Assembly: GCA_963749875.1 (NCBI GenBank)
Contig: CAVVOX010000008.1
Location: forward strand, 104,689-168,688
DNA: 64,000 nt
DNA from: JAHQVI01 sp963749875
GTDB taxonomy: Bacteria; Pseudomonadota; Alphaproteobacteria; Rhizobiales; Rhodomicrobiaceae
Direction: 5' to 3'
In this document: piece by piece, positions 45,062 through 54,451 of the stretch
Layout of the letters: the number at the start of each line of letters is the position of its first letter
How positions within the stretch are numbered: the first letter of the stretch is position 1
Program-made: the position numbers and the translations under genes
The notes under the pieces: generated by a model
Seen by the model: the letters and a program-made list of their open reading frames with translations, nothing else
Database searches by the model: none
What the model was told of the DNA's origin: nothing

Positions 45062-46207
45062 ATGGTGCCTAACGCCAATTGGAGCTACCCGACCGCGATC
45101 CGCTTCGGCACCGGACGGATCAAGGAGCTGCCCGAGGCCTGCGCGGCGGCGGGCATGAAGCGTCCGCTCCTGGTGACCGATCGCGGTCTTGCCAGCCTGC
45201 CGATCACCCAGTCGGCGCTGGACATTCTGGAGCAGGCCGGCCTGGGCCGCGGCGTCTTTTCGGACGTCGAGCCGAACCCCAACGAGAAGAACCTCACCGC
45301 GGGCATCGCGGCCTTCAAGGCGGGCGGGCATGACGGCGTGATCGCCTTCGGAGGCGGATCGGGGCTTGACCTCGGGAAGCTGATCGCTCTGATGGCGGAG
45401 CAAGCCGTCTCCGTCTGGGATCTGGAGGACATCGGCGACTGGTGGACGCGGGCGGATGCATCGAAGATCAAGCCGATCGTCGCCGTTCCGACAACGGCGG
45501 GCACCGGCTCGGAAGTCGGACGGGCGGGCGTGCTGACCAATTCGGAAAGCGAAGTCAAGAAGATCATCTTCCACCCGAAAATCCTGCCTGCTCAGGTCAT
45601 CTGCGATCCGGAGCTGACGGCCGGCATGCCGCCCGCGATCACGGCGGGCACCGGCATGGACGCCTTCGCCCATTGCCTGGAGGCGTACTCGTCGCCCTTC
45701 TATCATCCGCTCTCCCAGGGCATCGCGCTGGAGGGGATGCGGCTGGTGAAGGAAAATCTGCTGCGCGCCTATAAGGACGGCGGCGACCTCGAAGCCCGCG
45801 CCGAGATGATGAGCGCGGCGGCGATGGGCGCCATCGCGTTCCAGAAGGGGCTCGGCGCGATCCACGCGATCTCGCATCCGATCGGCGCGATCTATCACAC
45901 CCATCACGGCACGACTAACGCCGTCGTCATGCTGCCGGTTCTGAAATTCAACCGTTCCGCGATCGAGGACCGCATCGAACGCGCGGCGGCCTATATGGCG
46001 ATCCCGGGCGGCTTTGACGGTTTCTGCGATTTCATCGCGGGGCTGAGCGCCGCCTTGAACATCCCTAGGAACCTTACGGAACTCGGCGTATCGGATCCCG
46101 ATCTCGATCGCCTGACGGAGATGGCGCTGGAAGATCCAAGTGCCGGCGGCAACCCGGTCGAGCTGACCAAGGAGAATATGAAGGCATTGATCGCGCTTTG
46201 TTTTTGA
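45062..46207 (+). CDS. Iron-containing alcohol dehydrogenase
   Basis: A 381-residue group III alcohol dehydrogenase. The cofactor loop is FGGGSGLDLGKL (near residues 96-107). PTTAGTGSEVGRAGVLTN and GTGMDAFAHCLEAYSSPF (metal-binding Asp and His near 201 and 205) follow, and IHAISHPIGAIYHTHHGTTN supplies two more histidines. The ATG is 5 bp past the aldehyde dehydrogenase stop; a TTG overlapping that stop is the alternative start. The pair of enzymes would take an alcohol group to a carboxylate. The gene ends the apparent catabolic operon. Confidence 0.93.
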   Translation: MVPNANWSYPTAIRFGTGRIKELPEACAAAGMKRPLLVTDRGLASLPITQSALDILEQAGLGRGVFSDVEPNPNEKNLTAGIAAFKAGGHDGVIAFGGGSGLDLGKLIALMAEQAVSVWDLEDIGDWWTRADASKIKPIVAVPTTAGTGSEVGRAGVLTNSESEVKKIIFHPKILPAQVICDPELTAGMPPAITAGTGMDAFAHCLEAYSSPFYHPLSQGIALEGMRLVKENLLRAYKDGGDLEARAEMMSAAAMGAIAFQKGLGAIHAISHPIGAIYHTHHGTTNAVVMLPVLKFNRSAIEDRIERAAAYMAIPGGFDGFCDFIAGLSAALNIPRNLTELGVSDPDLDRLTEMALEDPSAGGNPVELTKENMKALIALCF

Positions 46208-46410
46208 GACGCGCGTCATTGTCCCTCTCCACGCCTCGGCCTGAATAACGACATCCGTTCATCGCCTCAGCAGCCTGCTTGACAAGGAGGGTTTGGTCCG
46301 CTCCTCTGGCTCTGCCGAATTGCCCCATCGGCGTTGTCTGTGCTCGCCCCCCCCGTCCGGCCGATCCACGGTCCGGGGAATTGCCCGCCTAAGTGAGAGG
46401 AACGCCCATC

Positions 46411-48180
46411 GTGTCCGATCAAACGATACTCTTCACCCTGCTGACGATCGTGCTGATCCTGCTCGTTTGGGGACGGTGGCGCTATGACTTCGTAGCCTTC
46501 GGCGCGCTGCTTGCGGCTCTGCTGCTCGGCGTCGTGCCGGTCGAGAAGGCGTTTGAGGGCTTCGTGCATCCCGCGACCATCATCATCGCCCTGGTGCTGA
46601 TCGTTTCGCGCGGGCTGACCAATGCGGGCGTTGTCGATCATCTGGGGCGCCTGCTGAACGCAACCCCGCGCGGCGTCCCGCAGCATATCGGCGTGATGTC
46701 CGTGATCGCGGCGCCGCTCTCCGCCGTGATGAACAATGTGGCGGCGCTCGCTCTGCTGATGCCGCTCGACGTGCAGGCCGCAGCAAAAGCGGAGCGGCCG
46801 CCGGGAACGACGCTCATGGCCCTCTCCTTTGCCACCATCCTGGGCGGGCTCGTCACGCTGATCGGAACGCCGCCGAACATCGTCGTGGCGAGCTTCCGCA
46901 AGGAGGCGCTTGGACAATCTTTCGGCATGTTCGACTTCACGCCCGTCGGAGGCGCAGCGGCGTTGGCCGGGCTGATTTTCGTCGCACTGATCGGCTGGCG
47001 GCTCATTCCGGCCACCTCGCGGAAAGCTGCCTCTGAGAACGGCTTCGATCTCAATGACTATGTTGCCGAAGCCCGCGTCAAGGAAGGCTCGTCCACCATC
47101 GATAAATCCGTCCGTGAGGTCGAAGACAAACTTGCCGACAACGGATCGGACCTGCTGGCCATTGTGCGCGGCGGCGTCCGGCTCTCGACCTTCAATCCGT
47201 CTCTCAAGGTCCGCGAAGGCGATGTGCTGGTTATCGAAGCCGCGGCTCAGGATGTCGACAAGCTCATGGGCGATTTCGGCCTCGAATATCTCGTGCCGGA
47301 GCGGCAGGAGGAAAAAGCGCTCCAGGATTTGACGCTGATTGAGGTGGTCGTGCCGCCCGGCGCCTGGCTGGACGGGCGCTCGGCGCAAAGCTCCGGCCTG
47401 CTTTACCAGTTCGCCCTTTCGCTTGTCGGTGTCTCGCGGCAGGGGCAACGGATTACCGAAAGCCTGCGCAAACTCACCATACGAGCCGGCGACGTCTTGC
47501 TGCTACTGGTTCCCGAAAGCCGTCAGGCCGAAATCATCGAGTGGACCGGCTGTCTGCCGCTGGCGCCGAGAGGACTTGCGGTGGCGAAACGGTCGAAAGC
47601 GGCCATCGCCGCCGGTCTCTTTGCCGCGGCCATTGCGGCCGCCTCGCTCGGCTATGCAACGCTGCCCGTCGCCCTTGCGGTCTGCGTTGTGGCGTTCATC
47701 GCGCTCGGTCTCATCGGCGGAAGCGAAGTTTACGCGACGGTGGAATGGCCCGTGATCATCCTGCTCGGCTCCATGCTGCCTCTGGGAGCGGCGCTCGAAG
47801 CTTCCGGCGGAACCGCCCACATTGCCGATGTGCTCATCTCGGCGACGTCCGGCGCGCCCGCCTGGGTGGCGCTCGCCCTGCTCATGGTGATCACCATGAC
47901 CCTGTCGGACGTGCTCAACAATGTCGCGACGGCGGTGATCGCGGCGCCGGTGGGGCTGCAAATGGCCAAGAATCTCGGCGTCAATCCGGATCCGTTCCTG
48001 ATGGCGGTCGCGATCGGCGCATCCTGCGCTTTCCTGACGCCGATCGGGCACAAGAACAATATTCTGGTTCTTGGTCCTGGCGGCTATCGCTTCAGCGATT
48101 ACTGGCGGATGGGACTGCCGCTGGAGATCATCATCGTGGCTGTCTCGGTGCCTCTGCTGCTCGTGGTCTGGCCGTTTTGA
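46411..48180 (+). CDS. SLC13/DASS-family permease with TrkA-C domains
   Basis: A 589-residue membrane protein with about eleven hydrophobic segments split by a central soluble part. The transport halves have the family repeats SVIAAPLSAVMNNVAALALL with ILGGLVTLIGTPPNIVVASF, and MTLSDVLNNVATAVIAAPVG with CAFLTPIGHKNNILVLGPGG. The middle (residues about 210-385) holds two TrkA-C (RCK_C) domains (STFNPSLKVREGDVLVIEAA and LRKLTIRAGDVLLLLVPES). Relatives move sulfate, dicarboxylates or similar anions with sodium. The GTG start is preceded by GAGAGG. It is 200 bp from the catabolic operon and may be separate. Confidence 0.9.
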   Translation: MSDQTILFTLLTIVLILLVWGRWRYDFVAFGALLAALLLGVVPVEKAFEGFVHPATIIIALVLIVSRGLTNAGVVDHLGRLLNATPRGVPQHIGVMSVIAAPLSAVMNNVAALALLMPLDVQAAAKAERPPGTTLMALSFATILGGLVTLIGTPPNIVVASFRKEALGQSFGMFDFTPVGGAAALAGLIFVALIGWRLIPATSRKAASENGFDLNDYVAEARVKEGSSTIDKSVREVEDKLADNGSDLLAIVRGGVRLSTFNPSLKVREGDVLVIEAAAQDVDKLMGDFGLEYLVPERQEEKALQDLTLIEVVVPPGAWLDGRSAQSSGLLYQFALSLVGVSRQGQRITESLRKLTIRAGDVLLLLVPESRQAEIIEWTGCLPLAPRGLAVAKRSKAAIAAGLFAAAIAAASLGYATLPVALAVCVVAFIALGLIGGSEVYATVEWPVIILLGSMLPLGAALEASGGTAHIADVLISATSGAPAWVALALLMVITMTLSDVLNNVATAVIAAPVGLQMAKNLGVNPDPFLMAVAIGASCAFLTPIGHKNNILVLGPGGYRFSDYWRMGLPLEIIIVAVSVPLLLVVWPF

Positions 48181-48285
48181 GACTTGCCGGATTCGTCAGC
48201 CAGCGCGCAGCTCACGCCGATCCCGGCGTATTGACGCCTGCGTAAAATAGCGGGAAGCGTTTTCACAGCTCGGGAAGGAGTCTAT

Positions 48286-48298
48286 CTTAAGACTTAAG
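48286..48298. promoter_or_regulatory. CTTAAGACTTAAG palindrome upstream of the LysR gene
   Basis: Two CTTAAG palindromes separated by one A form a 13-bp symmetrical site about 60 bp in front of the LysR gene. It may be an autoregulatory operator, but no binding rule was tested. Confidence 0.25.
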
Positions 48299-48357
48299 AC
48301 CCTACGCTTGGATTGGAAATTCCGTCGGGCTGCGCGAACCGAATTGTTTCTCGCCGC

Positions 48358-49279
48358 ATGACCAATGCGGACCCGCTCATGATCGAGAAGCTGGAAATGT
48401 TCATTGCTCTGGCCAAAGAGAAACATTTTGGCCGCGCGGCTGAGGAATGCCACGTCACCCAGCCGACGCTTTCAGCCGCCATCAAGCAGCTCGAAGAACA
48501 GCTCGGCGTCATGCTGGTCCGGCGCGGCTCGCGATTTCTGGGGCTGACGCCGGAAGGTCAGCGCGTCCTCGAATGGGCCCGCCGGATCGTGAGCGATACG
48601 CGGGCTATGCGCGAGGAAATCCGGGCCGCAAAGCATGGGCTGGCCGGGCATGTCACGCTCGCGGCAATCCCGACCGCGCTCGCCATGGTTTCGGAGCTTA
48701 CGACGCCATTCAGCGCGCAGCATCCGAACGTGACCTTTTCAATTCTCTCGCGCTCATCGGTCGAAATCCTCTCGCTTCTGGAGAATTTGGAGATCGATGT
48801 CGGGATCACCTATCTGGACAACGAACCGCTTGGCCCCGCGACGACCGTGCCTCTTTATTTGGAGAGCTACTGGCTGGTCATTTCCGAGGAAGCGAAATAC
48901 GCAAGCCGCAAATCGGTTAGCTGGAAAACGGTCAGTCAGCTGCCGCTTTGCCTTCTGACGCCGGATATGCAGAACCGGCGGATCATCAATCAGCATCTGA
49001 TGGAAGCCGGGGCCGTCGCGAACCCGACGCTCAGAATCGGATTCGATGATCGCGTTGTTTGCGCATGTCCGCACCGGCCGATGGGCCAGCATTATGCCGC
49101 GGGCGCTCGTCGAGACATTCGGTCCCTGGCAAAATATCAAGGCGATTCCGATCGTCGAGCCCGAAGCCACCCATCTCGTCGGCCTGGTCGCCGCGCACAG
49201 AGAGCCTCACACGCCGATTATTTCGACATTGCTGCAGCAGGCGAAAGCCATTTCCCATGTTACGAAAGCGGGTCAATAG
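48358..49279 (+). CDS. LysR-family regulator of the formate dehydrogenase locus (frameshifted)
   Basis: The N-terminal winged helix is typical of LysR (FIALAKEKHFGRAAEECHVT, QPTLSAAIKQLEEQLGVMLV), followed by an effector domain. At 49033 one extra A moves the frame: before it reads AVANPTL, and after removing it the protein continues ESDSMIALFAHVRTGRWASI and ends SHVTKAGQ at the stop at 49277-49279. Corrected, it has about 306 residues, the normal LysR length. An ATG at 48379 (MIEKLEMF) is an alternative start. Placement just upstream and in the same direction as the formate dehydrogenase genes matches known FdsR-type regulators. Confidence 0.82.
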
Positions 49280-49453
49280 ATTTTATCGATCGTGCAACGG
49301 GAAATCTTTATTGATTCTGACCGGAAACTGACGACAAAATCGCTGGAAGACCATACCTTAGGGGGCCATATCCTTGAATGAGCAGGCCGGAGCCCTGGCT
49401 GTGAACCGGCCTGTATTTGCATGCATCAATATCGACCGATAGGCATTGGCGAA

Positions 49454-51137
49454 ATGAGCCTCGAAGATCCAGTTGAAGTGAGTGGCGCGCGCCGGCGCAG
49501 GGGGTTCTTTCCCAAAGGGCGCCAGCTCGATGAAGCCGATGTGCAAGCCGTCCGCGCGCTTCTGGGAGATCGGCCGCGCAGCCGCGATCTGCTGATCGAA
49601 TATCTGCATCTCATTCAGGACAGCGAAGGCTGCATTCCCGCCGGCCGGCTGCATGCGCTGGCGGAAGAGATGCGCATTCCGATGGCCGAAGCCTATGAGG
49701 TCGCGACCTTCTATCATCATTTCGATGTGCTGAGCGATGACGAGGCGCGCCCGGCGCCGGTGACCGTCCGCGTCTGCGAAGTCGGTCAGCTGCATGATGG
49801 CCGGGGCCGAAGCGCTGATCGCCGAGCTTCAGGCCGCCAACATACCAGGCGTGCGGGTGGAACGCGCGCCCTGCATGGGCGCTTGCGATCAGGCGCCCGC
49901 CTGTTCCATCGGTCATCGCCAGGTCGGCCGGGCAAGTGTCGATTCCGTGCGTGCCGCCGCCTCCGGACCGCTCGCGCCGGAGCTCCCCGCTTATCAGAGC
50001 TTGGACGACTATGTCGCCGGGGGTGGCTATGAGGTCCTGAAGTCCTGTCTGTCCGGCGCCCGTGATCTCGACAGCGTCATTTCGACCCTGTCGGATGGCG
50101 GTCTCCGCGGCCTTGGCGGCGCCGGCTTCCCGACAGGGCGCAAATGGACGATTGTGCGCGGCTTTCCCGGCCCGCGTCTCATGGCCGTCAATGCCGATGA
50201 AGGCGAGCCCGGCACGTTCAAGGACCGTTATTTCCTGGAGCGCAGCCCGCACCAGTTCCTCGAAGGCATGCTGATCGGCGCCTGGGCTGTCGAGGCGTCG
50301 GACGTCTATATCTATCTGCGCGACGAATATCCCGCTGCCCATGCGATCCTGTCGGCCGAGTTGCCCAAACTGACCGAGGCGGGCCTCGCACCGCATACGC
50401 GGCTGCATCTGCGCCGCGGCGCGGGCGCTTATATTTGCGGCGAGGAATCGGCCATGATCGAGTCGATCGAAGGCAAGCGCGGCCTGCCTCGTCACCGCCC
50501 ACCCTATGTCGCCCAAGTCGGCATCTTCGGACGGCCGACGCTGGTCAACAATGTCGAGACTCTCTACTGGGTGCCGAAGATTCTGGAAAAAGGCGCCGAA
50601 TGGTTCGCCGGTCAGGGCAAGAATGACGGCAAGGGCGTTCGCAGCTATTCCGTCTCCGGCCGTGTCAAGCAGCCCGGCGTCATCATCGCCCCGGCCGGTT
50701 CGAGCGCGCGCGATCTGATCGAACTCGCGGGCGGCATGGAGGACGGCCACACTTTCAAGGGCTATCTGCCCGGCGGCGCATCGGGCGGCATTCTGCCGGC
50801 CTCGCTCGGCGATGAGCCTCTCGATTTCGGCACCCTTGAGAAACATGGCTGCTTCGTCGGCTCGCATGCGGTGGTTATCCTGTCCGACCAGGACAACATG
50901 GCCGCGATCGCCCTCAATCTTATGCAGTTTTTCGCCTATGAAAGTTGCGGCCAATGCACGCCCTGCCGCAACGGCACCGAAAAGGCGGTCGCGCTGATGG
51001 AGAGGCCCAGCTGGGATCTCCCGGCGCTGGAGGATCTGGCGCAGGTCATGGCGGACGCTTCGATCTGCGGCCTCGGTCAGGCGGCGCCCAACCCGCTCCT
51101 GTCGGTGCTCAAATTCTTCCCGGAGGATTTGCGATGA
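49454..51137 (+). CDS. fdsB: Formate dehydrogenase diaphorase subunit, NuoE-NuoF fusion (frameshifted)
   Basis: The first 150 codons encode a NuoE-like [2Fe-2S] domain (RDLLIEYLHLIQDSEGCIPA, EVATFYHHFDVLSD) and the rest a NuoF-like FMN/NAD/[4Fe-4S] domain. The latter shows GGAGFPTGRKW, NADEGEPGTFKDRYFLE, GAGAYICGEESAMIESIEGK and the cluster ligands ESCGQCTPCRNG. An extra A at 49779-49780 breaks the frame inside the NuoE-like part; without it the text reads VCESVSCMMAGAEAL, restoring the second cysteine pair (RAPCMGACDQAP). Corrected length is about 560 residues. The fusion resembles the beta subunit of the Methylorubrum FDH1 enzyme. It overlaps the alpha gene by ATGA. Confidence 0.87.
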
Positions 51138-53921
51138 GCAAACCGATCACCTTTGAACTTGATGGCGTTGAGGTCGAGGCACAGCCCGGCGAAACCATCT
51201 GGCAGGCCGCCAAGCGCACGGGAACGGACATCCCGCATCTGTGCTGGCAGCCTCAGCCCGGCTATCGCGCGGATGGCAATTGCCGCGCCTGCATGGTGGA
51301 GATCGAAGGCGAGCGCGTTCTGGCCGCCTCCTGCAACCGGATGCCGACCGAAGGCATGAAGGTGCGCAGCGCCAGCGAGCGGGCGAAGAAGGCGCGCGAA
51401 ATGGTCTTCGAGCTGTTGCTCGCCGATCAGCCCGAACGGACCGTCTCGCATGATCCGGAACTCCGAGCTCTGGCGGTGGGTGGACCGGATGGGCATCAAC
51501 GCAGTGAGCCGCTATCCGAGCCGTTCGCAGCCCGAGCCGGACGGCAGCCACCCGGCGATGGCGGTCAATCTCGATGCCTGCATTCACTGCAATCTGTGCG
51601 TTCGCGCATGCCGCGAGGTGCAGTCCAACGACGTGATCGGCATGGCCTATCGCGGCGCCCATTCCAAGGTGGTGTTCGATTTCGACGCGGCCATGGGCGC
51701 CTCCACCTGCGTTGCCTGCGGCGAATGCGTACAGGCCTGCCCGACCGGGGCGCTGATGGAATCCGCCCTGCTGGACAGCCGCGGGGTGCGGACCGAATTT
51801 CCCGACAGCTTGGTCGACACGCTCTGTCCCTATTGCGGCGTTGGCTGCCAAACCCGCGTTCATGTCAAGGACAACAGGATCCTGCATATCGACGGCCGCG
51901 ACGGCCCGGCGAACCGCAACCGCCTGTGTGTGAAGGGCCGCTTCGGGTTCGACTATATCAGCCATCCGGACCGGCTGACCGTGCCGCTCATCCGCCTCGA
52001 CAATGCGCCGAAGAGCGGCGACATCCGGATCGATCCGCGCAATCCGTGGACGCATTTCCGCGAAGCCACATGGGAGGAGGCTCTGACGCGCGCGGCCGGC
52101 GGGCTGAAGCGCGTGCTCGATCGCGACGGCGGCTCGGCGCTTGCGGGCTTCGGTTCAGCCAAGGGCTCGAATGAGGAAGCCTACCTCTTCCAGAAGCTGA
52201 TCCGTCAGGGCTTCGGCACCAACAATGTCGATCATTGCACGCGGCTTTGCCATGCGTCTTCCGTGGCGGCGCTCATGGAAGGGGTCAATTCCGGCGCTGT
52301 GACGGCGCCCTTTACGGCGGCCAAGGATGCCGACTGCATCATCGTCATCGGCGCACGTCCCGCCGAGAACCACCCCGTTGCGGCGACCTTCATCAAAGCG
52401 GCCGCCAAGCGCGGCGCCTCGCTCGTGGTGATGGACCCGCGCGGTCAGAGCCAGGGGCTGGCGCGCCATGCCCGGCACATCCTGCAGTTCAAGCCGGGCA
52501 GCGACGTCGCGCTGCTCAACGCGATGCTGCACACCATCATCGAAGAGAACCTCTTCGATGTTCAGTATATTCAGGCGAACACGGACGGTTTCGACGAGCT
52601 CAAAGAGCGGATCAAACAGTTTCCGCCTGAGAAGATGGAAGCCGTTTGCGGTATCCCCGCCGCGAAAATCCGCGAGATCGCCCGGCTTTACGCCAAATCC
52701 GAACGCTCGATCATCTTCTGGGGCATGGGCATCTCGCAGCATGTGCACGGCACCGACAATGCCCGCTGCCTGATCGCGCTGGCGCTGATTACCGGCCATG
52801 TCGGCCGGGCCGGGACGGGACTGCACCCCTTGCGCGGGCAGAACAATGTGCAAGGGGCCTCGGATGTCGGCCTGATCCCGATGGTGTTCCCGGATTACAA
52901 ATCCGTGGCGGATGACGACATCCGTTCGCGCTACGAGGATTTCTGGGGCGCCGCGCTCGATCCGAAGCCCGGGCTGACCGTCGTCGAAATCGTGAACGCG
53001 ATCCTCGCCGACCAGATCAAGGCCATGTACATCATGGGCGAGAATCCGGCGATGTCCGATCCGGACACCACCCACGCCCGGCAGGCTCTGGCCAGGCTGG
53101 AGCATCTCGTCGTCCAGGATATTTTCCTGACCGAGACGGCCTGGCACGCCGATGTGGTGCTCCCCGCGTCCGCCCATGCGGAGAAATGGGGCACCTTCAC
53201 CAACACGAACCGCGAAGTGCAGATCGCCCGCCCGGTGGTCGACCCGCCCGGCCAGGCGCGTCAGGATTGGGAGCTGATCCAGGAGATTGCACAGCGGATC
53301 GGGCTTGATTGGTCCTACAGCCATCCGCGCGATGTCTTCGCCGAAATGGCCCGTATGATGACTTCGCTCGACAATATCACCTGGGAGCGGCTGGAGCGCG
53401 AAGGCGCGGTCACCTATCCTTGCGACGCGCCCGACCAGCCCGGCAATGAGATCATTTTTGTCACCGGCTTCCCGACCGCGAGCGGCCGCGCCCGGATCGT
53501 TCCCGCCGATGTCGAACCGCCGGCCGAGCTGCCGGATGAGGCCTATCCGATGGTGCTGAGCACCGGACGATTGCTCGAGCACTGGCATACCGGCGCCATG
53601 ACCCGGCGGGCGGGCAATCTCGACGCGCTCGAGCCGGAGGCCATCGCCTGCCTGAACGGGCGCGATCTGGACCGGCTCGGAATTACGCCGGGGGCCCGGA
53701 TACGGGTGACCACGCGCCGTGGCGAGATCGTTCTCAAGGCCCTCGAAGACCGCGACGTGCCGCGGGGCATGGTGTTCGTCCCCTTCTGTTTCGGCGAGGC
53801 GGCGGCCAATATTCTGACCAACCCGCAGCTCGACCCGATGGGCAAGATCCCCGAGTTCAAGTTCTGCGCCGCGAAGGTGGAACCGGCGGGGGCTGAGGCC
53901 GGCGCGGTCGCCGCCGAATAG
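51134..53921 (+). CDS. fdsA: NAD-linked formate dehydrogenase catalytic subunit (frameshifted)
   Basis: A subunit of about 928 residues after removing one extra G at 51457-51458, which restores SHDPNSELWRWVDRM. Order of domains: [2Fe-2S] plant-type (HLCWQPQPGYRADGNCRACM), a 2x[4Fe-4S] segment (CIHCNLCVRACREVQSND, TCVACGECVQACPTGA), the Mo/W-bisMGD enzyme with its own cluster (LCPYCGVGCQTRVH), and a C-terminal cofactor-binding barrel. The active-site ligand is cysteine in HCTRLCHASSVAAL, with no sign of selenocysteine. It oxidises formate to CO2 and passes electrons through the NuoE/F fusion to NAD+. No fdsC/fdhD or fdsD gene follows. Confidence 0.9.
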
Positions 53922-53969
53922 GCATCGGTGCCTCGCCGCAACGTCGATGCGTGACGGATAGAGAATTGG

Positions 53970-53990
53970 GCGCCGGATCGGGGCCGGCGC
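53970..53990. terminator. Weak hairpin downstream of fdsA
   Basis: GCGCCGG and CCGGCGC pair around a 7-nt loop about 50 bp past the fdsA stop. There is no T run, so intrinsic termination would be inefficient. Confidence 0.35.
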
Positions 53991-54083
53991 GACGAACAAG
54001 TATATTGGGCGGTTCCGTCAAAGCGGATCCTGCATTGGCGTAATCGGAGCGGCTGTCATAGATCTGCGGGACTGTGCCTCCGA

Positions 54084-54386
54084 TCACTGCGGGTCAGGCT
54101 TGCCCGGGCTTCCGGCGCCCTGCAAATCGAGCCGTTTGCGCAGCCAGCGGCGCCAGGGCGGGACGTCGAGCGCGACCAGCACGGCGCCCACGGGAGTCAT
54201 CCAGAAGCCTAAGATCGGGAGGAAGCCGAAGAAGCCGGCGACGATCAGGAGGAGTCCCAGAATGGTACGCACACCCGGCGGAATGCTTTGCTCACCCCAT
54301 TGGAACGCCCGCTGCATCGCCGCAAAGATCCGGGCTTTCCATCCCTCGGATTGTTGATCCTGTCCCAAGGCCGTCACGCTCTCCAA
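54084..54386 (-). CDS. Small membrane protein, conserved-looking hypothetical
   Basis: A 100-residue protein with one or two membrane segments in GVRTILGLLLIVAGFFGFLP and ILGFWMTPVGAVLVALDVPP, followed by the basic end WRRWLRKRLDLQ. The frame opens at TTG; a GTG three codons later (preceded by GGAG) may be the true start. The motif GFLPILGFWMTPVG looks strongly constrained, and similar small proteins occur in related genomes, but no function is known. It faces the formate dehydrogenase operon, convergent. Confidence 0.65.
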   Translation of the reverse strand: MESVTALGQDQQSEGWKARIFAAMQRAFQWGEQSIPPGVRTILGLLLIVAGFFGFLPILGFWMTPVGAVLVALDVPPWRRWLRKRLDLQGAGSPGKPDPQ

Positions 54387-54451
54387 CTTGCCGTATGGCC
54401 GAATAATGCTGCTCAGCCCGCCCGCCCGATGTTGAGCTCCGGCGGCAATCG

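Noticed and set aside
52155..53999. 614-codon open frame on the minus strand
   Set aside because: It is the complement of the formate dehydrogenase alpha subunit, a common effect of high GC content.
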